Source of the DNA: Muraenolepis orangiensis
Taxonomy: Eukaryota > Chordata > Actinopteri > Gadiformes > Muraenolepididae
Assembly (NCBI GenBank): GCA_027704905.1
Contig: CM051016.1
Coordinates: 7,222,839 to 7,286,838, forward strand
Length of the DNA stretch: 64,000 nucleotides
Reading direction: 5' to 3'
Part shown: positions 10,399 through 22,056 of the stretch, in pieces
Layout of the letters: every line of letters starts with the position of its first letter
Numbering within the stretch: position 1 is the first letter of the stretch
The notes under the pieces: generated by a model
What the model saw: only the letters and a program-made list of their open reading frames with translations
The model's database searches: none
Told to the model about the DNA's origin: nothing
Program-made: the position numbers and the translations under genes

Positions 10399-10401
<3 letters not shown>

Positions 10402-10769
10402 CTCTATGTTGTGTTCTTAGAACTTTGAAGTTAACCTATTTTTCTTTTTCTATTTCTCCATGTGTTTCTAGCTGTTTTTCGCTGCTATGCTTAATTCCCC
10501 CTTTGTTGTTTCTTAGCTCCCTGGAGCAAAATCCTCAAGGCTCTCCCCATTTCAATTGATTTGTGATTGTACTCCTATAGCCTACTTGTAGGGTTGTGCT
10601 CAACCCTGGTGAACATTACTGTGGTTTACCAGGCCCTCAACTACATGACACGCATGTGTTGACATAGAGCTGTATTCATTCACCTTAGTGTGTGAACAGG
10701 CAGACAGTTGGCGTGTAAATCGTTACACTGTGAATTGCCATGATTATGGATGTTGGAGTTTAGTTGAGG

Positions 10770-11345
10770 ACTAGCAGGTTCAAGGATCATGTTTATCCAC
10801 AGGCAGTGACCTACTGAACTGCTAGGAGTGCTGCCACTATCATAACATGTCATTAACATTACACTATCATAACATGTCATTAACATTACACTATCATAAC
10901 ATTGTTATTAACATTACATTATCATAACATTGTCATTAACATTACACTATCATAACATTGTCATTAACATTACACTATCATAACATTGTCATTAACATTA
11001 CACTATCATAACATGTTATTAACATTACACTATCATAACATGTCATTAACATTACACTATCATAACATGTCATTCACATTACACTATCATACTTTGCTGG
11101 ACATTCTGGACCCATAACAGTTACTGCTCTGTTCTGCCCTTTACTGCACTGTATTCATGATGCTGCACTACTGGCACTTTAAATCCGTGTGTACGTACAT
11201 ATCATCCATCAGTCACTTTATTGTTCTTTTTATGTTCATGTTTATTGTGTATAGTATTTTTATAGTATTGTTTTAGGCACGCTGCGGGAGGGAATGGGGA
11301 GGAAGCGTTCTATTTGTACTTGTTGCAAATGGCCAATAAAAATCT
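10770..11345 (+). repeat. Interspersed repeat 'X' (LINE 3'-end-like) with internal 28-bp minisatellite
   Basis: The blocks CAGGTTCAAGGATCATGTTTATCCACAGG, CTACTGAACTGCTAGGAGTGCTGCC and ACTGCACTGTATTCATGATGCTGCACTACTGGCACTTTAAA recur in reverse complement at about 44100-44310, 50320-50530 and 62570-62790. Here the CACTATCATAACATTGTCATTAACATTA segment has expanded to about nine tandem copies (10837-11090). It is probably the 3' untranslated end of a non-LTR element, but no coding part is attached. Confidence 0.7.
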
Positions 11346-11900
11346 TGAGTTGCTATGCCAACAGGACACAGGATAACTCACAGTTTGAGCCAATCTAATT
11401 GTATATGCCTTAAAATAGAGTCTCTATTCCGTCGGTTTAGTTTCTTAAAACAACAGGTTAGTGACTGAGAATGAGAATAATCCTAATCCTAGTATTAGGT
11501 ATTTTCCCTTCTCTCTCTCTCTAAAACATCTCTCTCTCATAAATAAATGTGGTTTTAGGCTTGCGCTATATCAACTGAATGTACTGTAATAATTATATTT
11601 AATTTTCATTAAAACCTTTGTTTGGACTATTGCCACATTTCTTTCATTTCAGGCCTACTCTTTTTTATGAAATGACTATTAGAATACTAATTAAGTGAAC
11701 CAGTGTTTGCTGCTTGTTAAGAAAGATTATTACCAATATTAATTATCAAATATTAATTTCAAATTGATATTTAATGAAAACAGTTCTCTTGGTTTTCCTA
11801 TTAATAGCTAATAATTCACAATATTTATTATATCGCAGTATCATAGCTTTTTATAATGTAAACCAACAGAATTCCATAAAGTAAAACAGTTATTTCTTAC

Positions 11901-11951
11901 CTAGCACTGTGAGTCTGGTGCCTTTACCAAAGTAAGCAGGCTGGTAGTTCA
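11901..11951 (-). CDS. TRBJ: TRBJ segment (J nearest TRBC)
   Basis: Joining segment encoding NYQPAYFGKGTRLTVL, with the FGxG motif and a GTAAGA donor. Its 5' RSS is heptamer CAGTGTG (minus strand; 11952-11958), a 12-bp spacer and nonamer GGTTTTTCT (11971-11979). It should join by the 12/23 rule to the 23-bp RSS of the D segment at 13760. The heptamer departs from CACTGTG at position 3, which may reduce its use. Confidence 0.93.
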
Positions 11952-11979
11952 CACACTGACACGAGCTTACAGAAAAACC

Positions 11980-12504
11980 AGGCCATGGAAATCAATCAAC
12001 CCCGGCTATCTGGCATGTTTTTAAAGCCTACACTAGAAACTGTGTACAGTTGTTTCAGTATTTAACCGCCAAAATTGTAGAATTAAGATCGATTTTTAGT
12101 TTTCGCTGATATTTGCAGAATATTTAACATGCGAAAAATGTGAAAAAAAGCCTACTACTTGATACCAGAATACTATTAGTATAATACTATTATACTACTT
12201 GATACTATTATACTACTTGACACTTTGATACTATTACACTACTTGATACTACTACTTGATACTAGGATACTACTATACTACTTGATACTTGGATACTACT
12301 ATACTACTTGATACTTAGATAATATTATATTATTATACTACTTGATACTAGGGCATTGGACCAAAATAACAGCAGTAGTTCTACTGTTGCTGAACAACAT
12401 CGCAACAACAAATAAACATGTACATTTTTTATGATTGATATATCTTTTCTTTTTTCAGGTATAGACCTACAGCTGATACAAGAATTGGCGAACACATGTC
12501 TTAC
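11980..12504. other. J-J spacer with TACTTGATACTA repeats
   Basis: No gene seen. From about 12150 to 12350 a degenerate ACTTGATACTATTATACT tandem repeat. Confidence 0.7.
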
Positions 12505-12554
12505 CTAGAACCGTTAACTTGCTCCCAGCTCCGAATGTGACCTCCGAGTAGCTA
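12505..12554 (-). CDS. TRBJ: TRBJ segment
   Basis: Encodes YSEVTFGAGSKLTVL with a GTAAGA donor. The nonamer GGTTTTTGT (reverse complement at 12575-12583) is consensus, but the heptamer reads CTCTGTG (12555-12561) and lies 13 bp from the nonamer, so the spacing is slightly off. It looks functional in coding terms. Confidence 0.92.
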
Positions 12555-13011
12555 CACAGAGGCTTGAAACTGTAACAAAAACCCTGTTTCCAGCTCTCCT
12601 CTAGGGTTAAACCTGTCTCCAGCTCACTTTGTCACACAAACCCATCATTTAGTCTACAGGGCTAGACGTCTTTCTCAGAATGAACCCTCTGCCTACATGT
12701 ATTATATTTATTAGTTATTTTATTTTGGATAAGGATGGTCTTTCGTTAATTTGAGAACTTTAAGAATTTCAAATTGACAGCTATCCAACATTTTGGGGTA
12801 TCCATTGAACTACTACTTAGCACAGGTTTCAGGTTAATCTATCTATTTAAATCCGTATAAGTTAATAAAATATATCAAAATCAAATATATTTTGTTTTTT
12901 AGAGCATATTAACATATCATAACCAGACTCACGGAAGGTAAATCCCTGTGTGTCATTCACAGGTGGGCTCAGTGCATAATGAATAAGTGAAATATTGTAA
13001 AGGTCACTTAC

Positions 13012-13059
13012 CAAGAACAGTCAGTTTGGTTCCCTGGCCGAAATAGGCCTCAGAATTGG
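13012..13059 (-). CDS. TRBJ: TRBJ segment
   Basis: Encodes NSEAYFGQGTKLTVL with a GTAAGT donor. Heptamer CACTGTG is perfect (reverse complement CACAGTG at 13060-13066). At 12 bp from it the nonamer is a weak CTTTTTGCC (13079-13087). Confidence 0.92.
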
Positions 13060-13344
13060 CACAGTGCTCCGGCTCAATGGCAAAAAGTACCCGGAGACTA
13101 CTGGGGCCTTTTCACTGCTCAACCTCAAGCTCAGCCGTCAGATCTTTTAAGTTTAAAGTGTTTTCTTCCAGTCAATGTCGATCCCAGAATGCTGAACTTT
13201 GTCCTTTTTCCCCCAAGTATACATTATTTGAGTGGGTATGGCCGTATAATTGATATATATGTATATATGTATATGTATATATATATATGAGGTTGTAGAG
13301 TGTATCCTTGTTAATATTAAATATTTAGAGAGAGTCATATTTAC

Positions 13345-13396
13345 CTAATACGGTCAGCTTCGTTCCCTGGCCAAAATAGGCTGGCTGAGTTGAGCT
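13345..13396 (-). CDS. TRBJ: TRBJ segment (J nearest TRBD of the intact set)
   Basis: Encodes SSTQPAYFGQGTKLTVL with a GTAAAT donor. Heptamer CACTGTG is perfect (reverse complement at 13397-13403); after 12 bp the nonamer reads AGTTTTGGG, a moderate match. Confidence 0.92.
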
Positions 13397-13519
13397 CACA
13401 GTGTTTTCATTTGTCCCCAAAACTCTTCGAGCTCCTCTAGATCTGTCTCTACTAGAACCTCTCAAATACTTTTCAATTTCAGCCGGTCACTGCAAAAAAG
13501 ATACTGAGCGCTGACTTAC

Positions 13520-13555
13520 CAGGACAGCCTCACTTCCAGTGTCACACTTGGTCTG
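13520..13555 (-). pseudogene. Possible TRBJ relic
   Basis: A GCTGTCCTG|GTAAGT end like a J-segment VL plus donor is preceded by ACACTGGAAGTGAG. The FGxG motif is missing, and only a poor nonamer-like TTCTTTGTT is present upstream. It sits between the D segment and the first intact J, at the expected spacing for another J. It could be chance. Confidence 0.3.
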
Positions 13556-13720
13556 CTATTGTAACAAAGAAGTCCTCAAACGTTGCATTCGGACTCCAGG
13601 TCCCGAGACGTACAGGATCCAATTTAGTGTTTGGCGTCCAGGGTCCGGGGTCCGTGGAGATTTGTGTGCGCTTTTCACACACGTTCACACACACACACAC
13701 ACACACGGTTTGAGGCGGGA

Positions 13721-13759
13721 GGTTTTTGTACGGTGCCTCTACGGGAGTGCATCACCGTG
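13721..13759 (-). promoter_or_regulatory. 3' RSS of TRBD (23-bp spacer)
   Basis: On the minus strand: heptamer CACGGTG (13753-13759), a spacer of exactly 23 bp (13730-13752), then nonamer ACAAAAACC (13721-13729), which is consensus. It directs D-to-J joining. Confidence 0.95.
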
Positions 13760-13772
13760 CCCCCTGAGTCCC
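13760..13772 (-). CDS. TRBD: TRBD diversity segment, 13 nt
   Basis: The core GGGACTCAGGGGG (minus strand) is G-rich and starts GGGAC like known vertebrate D-beta segments. It is flanked on both sides by near-consensus RSSs with 12-bp (5') and 23-bp (3') spacers, which identifies it. It lies about 360 bp upstream of the first intact J. It is the only D segment I found in the window. Confidence 0.95.
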
Positions 13773-13800
13773 CACGGTGAAACAACCCTGTACAAAAACA
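13773..13800 (-). promoter_or_regulatory. 5' RSS of TRBD (12-bp spacer)
   Basis: On the minus strand: nonamer TGTTTTTGT (13792-13800), a 12-bp spacer (13780-13791) and heptamer CACCGTG (13773-13779). It pairs with the 22/23-bp RSSs of the V segments. Confidence 0.95.
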
Positions 13801-14427
13801 CACAAACCAAGAGCATCCCCTATCTCCCCCCTCCCCACTCTCTATCTCCCCATCAGCTGCACGTGCTGCTGATGGGGAGATACGGGATGCTATTTTTGCA
13901 GGAGCTATAAAAAAAGGATTGCGAGGCGTCAGAGGAAAAAACGTTTAGTTGTGTGTTTTGTTGTGTGTTTGTGTAGTTTGTTGTTTTTGTGTGTTTTGTT
14001 GTTTGATTGTGTAGTTTGTTGTTTCTTTGTGTGGTTTGTTGTGTGTTTGTGTAGTTTGTTGTTTCTTTGTGTGGTTTGTTGTGTTTGTGTAGTTTGTTGT
14101 TGATGACATGATGGATGTTACCTTATCATTACTCCTCTCGCTACCTGCTGCCTTTTTATATCAGAAGTCGTCATGGTGACGTCGCACACGTGGGTGTGCG
14201 TGTGTGCGTGTGGTGTGTGTGTCTGTGTGGGTGTGCATGTGTGCGTGGGTGCGTGTGTGTGTGTGTGTGCATGTGTGCGTGTGTGTGTGTGTGTCTCTTT
14301 GTGTGTGTGCTTGTGCGTGTGTGTACGTGTAAGTGTGTATGAGTGAGATGGGGCGTATATGTTATAGGCCTAGTTGGTTAAAGTCTGTTAGAAATGTTTG
14401 TTTATCGCCAATCTGGTTTTCACTTGC

Positions 14428-14503
<76 letters not shown>

Positions 14504-16060
14504 AGTCAGGCTCAGGTGGTAGAGCAGGGTTGCCAGTTCAATATCCTCAACTTCTCCTGGCTGCTTGTTGCCTCTCATCGTGGGTATAACCATGGTGTTC
14601 AGGAAATGTGCTATTTCCATATTTCCTTTCCAATGAGTGGCGGCTGGTGGTTGTTAAAGTAGGGGAGGAAGGAAGGTGCTCTTGGTTAAGCTTGGTGTAG
14701 TTTGGTTGTGGGTGGGGTGGTGGATATGTTAGTGAGGACATATGCAGCCATGTCAAACACAGACATTTGAAGCAGCATAAGGAGACATTGTGCTACTAGT
14801 GAGCTTTACCAGAGGAAAATGGTGCTGCTTACAACCGTCTCTTCTTTGTCTTGTCAGAAATAAATCAGCTCTTATTTAGAGATGACTGAAGTCTGACCTG
14901 GTATCCTAAACCTTAGGAGAAGTAAGGGGCAAAATAATAGATCAATCTAAGAGCAGTTTGAGAAATGGATAAGCTAATCATGTTTTCTTTTGGGTGTTAC
15001 TGCTATCTCAAGAGCTTTTTATTTCAGACAAAAGAAAGATCAGTTCAGTGAGAGAAATCCTTGATCTTAAATTGGGATTGTGGTGAGTCAAGAATAAGTA
15101 TATATCTTAGAAGCTGAATTTAAGAAAAGGACGAGAAATAGGCTAGACAAACACATTCAAATAGTTCATTTTCTCTGGGAGTAAGCACTTAAAGCTTGCT
15201 AGATTTCTAATAGGTGTCTTTTAAATATATAGTTATTTGCACAGTGGCTAGTTCTACCAAACAAACAGAATTTAAGTACGAAATACGATTTGAGAGAGAA
15301 GCATTTTTTGTGTAAAGTATATTTACCAGTATTTAATTTAAATAAGACATACTTAAGACATCACATAGTAAAATCTGTAATGCACAAATCGCGAAAGAAG
15401 CACCACCTTGTCACGGACAGCCATGCTTTCTGTTTATGTTTGGAAATCGGAAAGATACGACGAGTTGTCTGGAACGCAGAATTACTGAATGACACAAGAT
15501 AGATCCTTACATGATGAAAACCCTCCCCCCAAAACTCTGATTGGGTATTCACCAGAGTGAGCTCTGCTGATTGGTCCCCAGAGCATCTGACTAGACCCGC
15601 CCTAAGGGATGATTGTCCTCCCTTTGCGCTGTACACACTCAAAAAAATAAAAATAAACCAGGACTCACAGGCCGCTCGGGTCCGGCAGTTTTATATATAA
15701 TTATATATATGGACTTCAATGGGGAGCTTGGGGAGGACGGTCCTCTGTACAGTTATTTTCAATTTCAGTAGGGGGTGCTATTGGTATGTTGACACGGGGA
15801 CATCATTATTGTCCCTTCAAAGTGTTAAAATAGTAATATTATCAGTATTTTCACCGATGAATCAGTAAAATATTCTATTTATTATTTTCTTGCAAGTACA
15901 TTTTTCTCTGAAATTTTAGGGAGGATGGTCGTGCCTTTCCACAATGTACGAGTCTCCACTTTACAATATACACCAATAATTATTTGTCCTGCGGCTACCA
16001 CTATAGCATACTTCTGTGTTATATTTTACTTCTACAGTGTATTGTCCTCAACATACATTT
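13801..16060. other. Intergenic DNA upstream of the D segment; GT and CA tracts
   Basis: Contains a GTGTAGTTTGTTGTTT low-complexity region (13940-14105), TG-rich DNA (14195-14340), a pure (CA)n at 14431-14502 and otherwise AT-rich DNA. A germline D promoter would be expected just right of 13800; I saw no decisive motif. No gene supported. Confidence 0.5.
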
Positions 16061-16064
16061 AGCA

Positions 16065-16640
16065 ATTGTGGCCGACCCTCTCACGGCCCTCACTTCCACA
16101 CTTCGCTCCTTCTCCTGGTCCCCAGAGGCAGAATCTGCCATCTCCACCTTGAAGAGCCTGTTTACCGCAGCCCCGGTGCTAGCCAACCCCGATACTTCCC
16201 GATAATACATCGTGGAGTTGGATGCCCCTGATGAGGGCATCGGGGCTATCCTCTCCTAGAGGTCGGTGGGGGACAAGGAGTTCCATCCCTGCGCCTATTT
16301 CTCTCAACGCTTTAGTCCAGCCGAGAGAAATTAAGACATTTTGGCACTCGAATGGCGACCCTGGCCTGAGGGACTCGGGGACTCAGCAACCTTTGGTGGT
16401 TTGGTCGGACCACAAGAACCTCACCTTGTTCCGTATGACAAAGCGGCTGAATTCCAGTCAGACACGCTGGTCCCTGTTCTTAATCCGTTTAGACTTCTCC
16501 CTCACCTTTCGCCCGGGTTCCCACAATACCAAGGCTGACACCCTCTTCCCTGAGAGGGCCAGCCCGGTATCGGAGGACACAATCCTGCCCCCAGCCCGGG
16601 TGATTGCTATGGTCATCTGAGAGATCGAGTGGTGAGGACA
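16065..16640 (+). pseudogene. Ty3/Gypsy pol relic (reverse transcriptase/RNase H region)
   Basis: Plus-strand frames read DPLTALTSTLRSFSWSPEAE and IVELDAPDEGIGAILS (the RNase H start), then in another frame VVWSDHKNLTLFRMTKRLNS, FSLTFRPGSHNTKADTLF and EDTILPPARV. These are the characteristic RT-connection/RNase H words of fish Ty3/Gypsy elements (cf. DASxxGxGAVL and DHKNL). Several in-frame stops and frameshifts make it dead. No LTRs were recognised around it. Confidence 0.85.
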
Positions 16641-18823
16641 GCCCGGCGTGACGAACCTGATCTGGGTGGGGGTCCCGCTGGTCGGCTGTTCGTCCCCATG
16701 TCTGCCCGCTCCACAAGTGCTGGAGTAGGGCCAGCATCACAGCACTCTTCTCTCTAGCCACGCTCCTCTGCCTCCACCTCGCGTCCACCTGGGGTTACTA
16801 CACCCTGGAGGGCACGCCGTCACAGTAGACCGTGACCACGCTTCAGTCCCACCTGTTCCCTATCATAATCAGTGCCCCATTAATTACCTCCATACTTATA
16901 CTCGGCTCTACTTTTCACTCGTTGACCAGAACTTTCCAGTTTTCTACAACCCTAGACTCTCTAGCCGATTCCTCCGTGAATACCCTTTTTGCAATCACCG
17001 CAAAGCCTTTGTTTTTCTCCGTTGGGCAATTTTTCTTGTTTGTTACTTTTGTTGGATTGTCGACATGTCCCTAGACATGTTTGTGTTTGTTTTGGACTTC
17101 ACCCTTTTTCCTGCAGCACATTATACAACACCCCTTGTTGGATTTCCATTTCGCACACACGTAAGTCACTTTACATATGGTATAATTACTTCTATAATTT
17201 TCACACACATAGTTGATAGTTCACACCTCATATCAGTTTATTCCTTGGTGCACCATTCACACAGTTTTCTACCCGAGACAATGAAGACGCCTACGGTTTT
17301 TAAAGCCTCCCACTCTGTCTGTCCTACCTAGGGGGTCTGCCAGCTATGATCTGTGTGTGGCACAACACTAACCCTATTAACTAACTGATGTACTCAGTTA
17401 AGAAATATAGTTAGAAATGTGTCACTTTATTGTCATTAAAGAGTTAGGACGTTTTCTTAAAGGAATAGCCGGGGTGGTTTATATATTGCTTTATGTTTTG
17501 CTACATCACCTTTAAATTCATACATTGTGTGCTTATTTTCAGATTGGAGATGGAGTGTGTGTATGGGTCAGGACCAGTGCTCATAGTCATACACTCATCC
17601 GACATTGTGTGCCTATTTTCGGATTTGGGATGGAGTACAGACGACAGGGAGATGGAGATGGAGATGGAGTTTAGCAGTAGCAGTAGCCCCCCCCTCACAC
17701 ACTTTTTTCCTCTTGATGGCATGATGTGCACTGTTCAATATCCAGAAGAACAACTGAATCCACTGTGATTTCCCCGCGTTTTATACCCGTTTGAACATGC
17801 AACCCACACGCCAGCAACACGCTAGTCTGTCGTTAGTCACACGTTAGTCACACGCTGAACACACTCGTCTAACGTTGACTAATCGTAAGTCGCGCGCCAA
17901 TGACACGTCAGCACACGCTAATAGTTTTCAGGGGTGTCTTACTTGGTCGCTGGTACACGCTCCTCATGTGTTAGTCACACGCTAGTCATGCGTTAGTCAC
18001 ACTTTAGCCACCTCATCCTAGAATGCTCGAAAATTGAACGAGTAAACATTCTTAGAACGTTCATAGAACGCTGACCTGAACGTTATGGTGTGACGGCCCC
18101 ATTACAGCATGTCTCCTTTAGAGGTCAGTGTTTGACAATATCGGTATTGGTTGACGTGCTACAAGCCCTTAACCTCCATGGTCGTTGGCTATCATTTTCT
18201 CACCGCTTGGTTTTCCACGGTTGTTCAACAGTTCCACATTTCCAGGGTTGTTACCCAGTGGTGGTTGAGCCATTTGAGTCATCTTAATGTGTTGGCATCA
18301 TACCCAGAGGAGTGTTTGATTCTGATTTGTTGCTAGCAGCACCATGCTTGAGTTATACGATGTTCACTGTGGATTTGTTGAAAGGAGCATCAGTCCGACA
18401 AAATTCTACCCAAAGGCACCATCTCAGGCAACTTCTCAAGGCTTGTCTTTCTTTCTCAAAATAGCAGCAGCAAGAACCTGAGAACGAGACAACAGTAAGC
18501 AGCCAACACACAAGGGTTAGGGAATACTAGGAGGTCAGGAAACCTCTGCATGCATGATGATGATGATGTCTGTTTTGCTTTCCTTCAATGGAAGGAACAA
18601 AGACATAGAGACAAGAGACAATTTTACTATAGCAACCACAACCACTGTACTGTTCTCAGAACGCTCACATAGCATTCTTCCACTTGTCAAACCAAGCTGC
18701 CTGACAGTTGACTATCTGAACTTCTATCAAAACCACACAGTCTCTCCCGTCAACCTTGACATCTGTGATTACCGCTAATCTATAGCGCCCCCGGTGGGCC
18801 CTGCTGGTAACGTAGCTCAGAGT
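16641..18823. other. Intergenic, no supported gene
   Basis: Mixed-composition DNA. From 16640 to about 17330 it may still belong to the decayed Gypsy element. Around 17790-18060 CACACGTTAGT/CACGCTAGT words recur as a loose repeat. Nothing else supported. Confidence 0.4.
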
Positions 18824-18862
18824 TGTTATGTGTACGCTGGCTTAACCCGGCCCCTCACTGTG

Positions 18863-19359
18863 ATAGGCAGCGCAGTAGTACGTCCCGCTATCGTCTAGCT
18901 GCAACTCTGCAATTTCCAGCAAGAATCGGTTCTGCTCAGTTTCTAGAGTGGCCTGGAAGCGACCTCGGCGTCTGTCGTATTCCTTGACGATGAACTGGAC
19001 GGGCTCCCCGTAGACATGTTGTCTGTACCACGACATGGTGTGGCTGCTGATATCGGAAGCCAGACTGCAGTGGAGCGTTACATTCACACCCGGGTGAAGC
19101 ATCAGATCTCCGGACTGAATCGGCGCCGGTACAGCGGCCAGACATGTGAGATATTCAGGAGGAAGGTCTTCCCTGAGTTATTCTTCAACAACCACAAAAG
19201 CGTGCAAATAGTCTAAGCCTGTGTCTCCTGTACTATTTTGAGTTAGTTAAAAATGTGATGTATGTCAAATCGTAAACATTACCAGTTATGGTATTAATTA
19301 ACGACACAGCACTCACCTAACAGGAAGACGTTGAACAGGGGAAGAACTGTGACCAGCAT
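18863..19359 (-). CDS. TRBV: TRBV gene (18.9 kb), intact leader and V exon
   Basis: Leader exon 19317-19359 (MLVTVLPLFNVFLL, GTGAGT donor). The V exon runs from about 19167 to 18863; its acceptor choice is inferred from frame. The V domain has first Cys (VTLHCSL), WYRQ and the DDSGTYYCAAY end, and an unbroken frame. The RSS is heptamer CACAGTG (18856-18862), exactly 23 bp, then nonamer CACATAACA (18824-18832), which deviates from ACAAAAACC. Same orientation as D-J-C and the V nearest to it, so it can join by deletion. An extra Cys (YLTCLAAV) near the start of the V exon is unusual. Confidence 0.88.
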
Positions 19360-20996
19360 GGTGTTGATATGCCTGACGGCAGCAAAGTGAGGTCACACCT
19401 TTCTCTGTTAAACGCCACAACATGCCAACACACACGGCACCACTCCCACCACTGATTCTGTAGGAAATACTGAATTTTCTCACTGTGTGGGCGCCATGTG
19501 GGGACAGACAAGGCAGGACTCCCTGACCAGGGCTAATTCAACATTCTTACTGTGTAGCCTTGCTCCCTGACAAGGGCTACTTTAACTTCTTCATCTAAGA
19601 ATCTAAATGACAATTTCAGTGTCAACAACTCAGAGCTCTGGTGATCCAGATACACCAATCCCGATACGCTTAGTCTTCTGAGTGCGTGGTTGGGATGTTC
19701 TGTGCGTTGTCAGGCTGCGACCCACCACCATCTAGATAAGGAATGTCTTTATTGACATGGTAATTTGTCGCTAGACTTGTTTTGTCCGATAGGTTCAACC
19801 CATATTGGACATCATTCTGGTCAGCAAATGAGTGTTTGAGCGAGGCAGGTGTCTAAACATATGGTCGTAGAGGTTCAGAGATGACCCAGGACCACCAGAC
19901 CACAGCCCAATGCTGGAGCCCAAGACAAGAGACCAGGACCAGAAACAAGGATCTTAAAACCTGGAGGAAACCCAGACCACATAGACAGGATCAGGACCTG
20001 AGAACCAGAGTCTGGAACGAGAAGCCAACATTAGGACCAGAGCCCAAGACCAGGATCATGATGACACAGGACCCAGAGATGAACCCACCTCCCAGTGTTG
20101 GAGAAGCAAAGTCACCTCCCTTTACGAACAATGCGGGAGATAGGGCAGGGAATCACCACTGATTTTATGAATTGATTTGATTCTGATTCACAAGGTCTGA
20201 ATTTGGTTCGATTTCTGAAACTATTCAAATCAATATTGATTCAGCTAGGGACATTTCAGTTACAAAACCAGTTTTGCTCCAATATAAAAGAGATTCTCAG
20301 AGAACTTATATGTAAAGTACAATGAACGCTTTAACCAGGTGCATTATTAAACATATTCATGTACATTAAGAATTGACCCAAAGCAGTTAAATTAATGTAC
20401 CTTTTATTTAACATGACCAACCAGTGTTGCAGCAGCAGTGTAAATAAGGTGGGTACAAACATACCTATTGTAAACATCACTAATACTAAGTGGTTAGTGG
20501 TTGGGATACACACTGAATATATCAGAAAAGAATAGAAAAGAGAGACCAACTCTTAAGTAAGTAAAAGTAGGGGGAGGGCGGGGGGGACATCTTGTAAAAC
20601 CACTGGATATTGTCAACCGCTAAGGTTTGTGGCGTGAAGAAGATCTTGTTCCGTGAAGAACCAAAGGTTGCATGGCCACACGAGACAAGCATCCACTGGA
20701 AAAGTAGCCTACATTACAAGAGTGATCTCCCTCTGCCTGTACACCTGCCCATTGTCTTGTTAATGTTGTATCTTGTGCTGTATGTATTTCGTGTTGTACA
20801 TATTTGTGTTTTAAAACTTTAAAACTAAACTACACAACTCAACTAAACAACTCAAACTTAAAAGTAAACTTATAAAATATTTAAAAAAAGTAAAAAAATA
20901 TATAAACGATTTTTTTCATGAATCGATATCGAGATCATTTTTATGAAGATTTTTTTCCCACCCCTTTTTCACCCTGGGAGTGGCATCAAACCACAT
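19360..20996. other. Intergenic; GACCAGGACC low-complexity stretch
   Basis: No gene supported. From 19880 to 20070 the DNA is made of CCAGGACCAGA/CCCAAGACAAGA words. Otherwise AT-rich. Confidence 0.5.
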
Positions 20997-21003
20997 CACC
21001 GTG

Positions 21004-21203
21004 TGCCAGCTCTGGCAGCATAGAAGTACACAGCCAAGTCCGATTCAGTTGCCTCTCGAACAACCGGTGGTCATCTCTGCGTCGGTACCAGCTCATATAC
21101 CTGTAATCGCTGTCGTCGTGGCTGCAGACGATCTGGATCTCTTTGGCACCTTTCTTGACTATTTGGGAGGAAGATTGCAGAATGGTAACACTTTGAACTT
21201 CAC
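21004..21203 (-). pseudogene. TRBV: TRBV pseudogene (21 kb), FR3 deleted
   Basis: The V exon after a TGACAG acceptor reads GEVQSVTILQSSSQIV, then IVCSHDDSDYRYMSWYRRRD. It breaks off in framework 2 and continues out of frame with TESDLAVYFYAARAG. About 90-100 bp of framework 3 are missing and the second Cys is Tyr (TTCTATGCT). The RSS survives: heptamer CACGGTG (20997-21003), 23 bp, nonamer GGTGAAAAA. I could not find a credible leader. It resembles the V genes at 22.1 and 22.7 kb (shared CSHDDS). Confidence 0.88.
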
Positions 21204-21446
21204 CTGTCATAGGACAATTAAAACAGAAAATGTGAGATAATTGAGAATGAGAATAGGGCCGTAAATGGGAAATAGGACTGAGGTGAAATACAGACAAGGA
21301 GAATTTCAAGGCTGTATAGAAATGGAGGCATCCTGTACAGTCTTCCAAGGGAAGAGAATATGTGTTATTGTAGTTATGTTCTTTGTCATATTCTCTTTCA
21401 GAATCCTTAGCACCTCATCCAAGATAGATGCAACATATGTCCATGG

Positions 21447-21575
<129 letters not shown>

Positions 21576-22056
21576 AGTGTGTGTGTGTGTTTGCATGCAT
21601 GAGAAATATTGATTTAAACATCTGTATTGCCTCCTAGAGCAATTGTAACGACAAGTCAGATACAGATACAGGGAAACAAACATGAATACATCGATAACAG
21701 TATGTATTCGAAAAACTGTTACAAAATAGCAATTAAATGATCTTTTGAAAAAACTTTGTATCTTCTTAATAAAAACACATATTTGAACATTTTTGATGAT
21801 TTTTCAATTTGTAGTTTCGTACCTAGAGAAGCAGAAGAGGTCTGTGACTCTGTATGAAGTCAGGCAGTCAGTTTGTTCTCTCCGACTCCGACTCTTATCA
21901 ATTATAATTCCCTGGAATCTTGTAGTGGACACCTGAGGCATCTCAATAGTAAAGTATATAGAACATAGTACATACTATAGCATATAGTGATAGATTGTAA
22001 GGAATTCATACTGCGGGAGGGAATGGGGAGTAAGCATTCCATTGCACATCACCGTG

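Noticed and set aside
10837..11090. Regularly spaced CATAACAT repeats that might suggest a CRISPR array
   Set aside because: This is an animal genome, and the repeats are adjacent tandem units without unique spacers.
14640..15800. GTGGCGGCTGGTGG near 14638 as a hAT end
   Set aside because: No matching inverted terminus or 8-bp duplication could be found to the right.
16065..16640. Gypsy pol as a live gene
   Set aside because: Several stops and frameshifts; only the RT/RNase H stretch remains and no LTRs were found.
20997..21203. The 21-kb V as a functional gene
   Set aside because: Framework 3 is deleted and the second cysteine is tyrosine, despite the good RSS.
21800..21900. Possible leader exon (CTCTTCTGCTTCTCTAG|GTACG, minus strand) for the 21-kb V pseudogene
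   Set aside because: No in-frame ATG and too little signal; not annotated.
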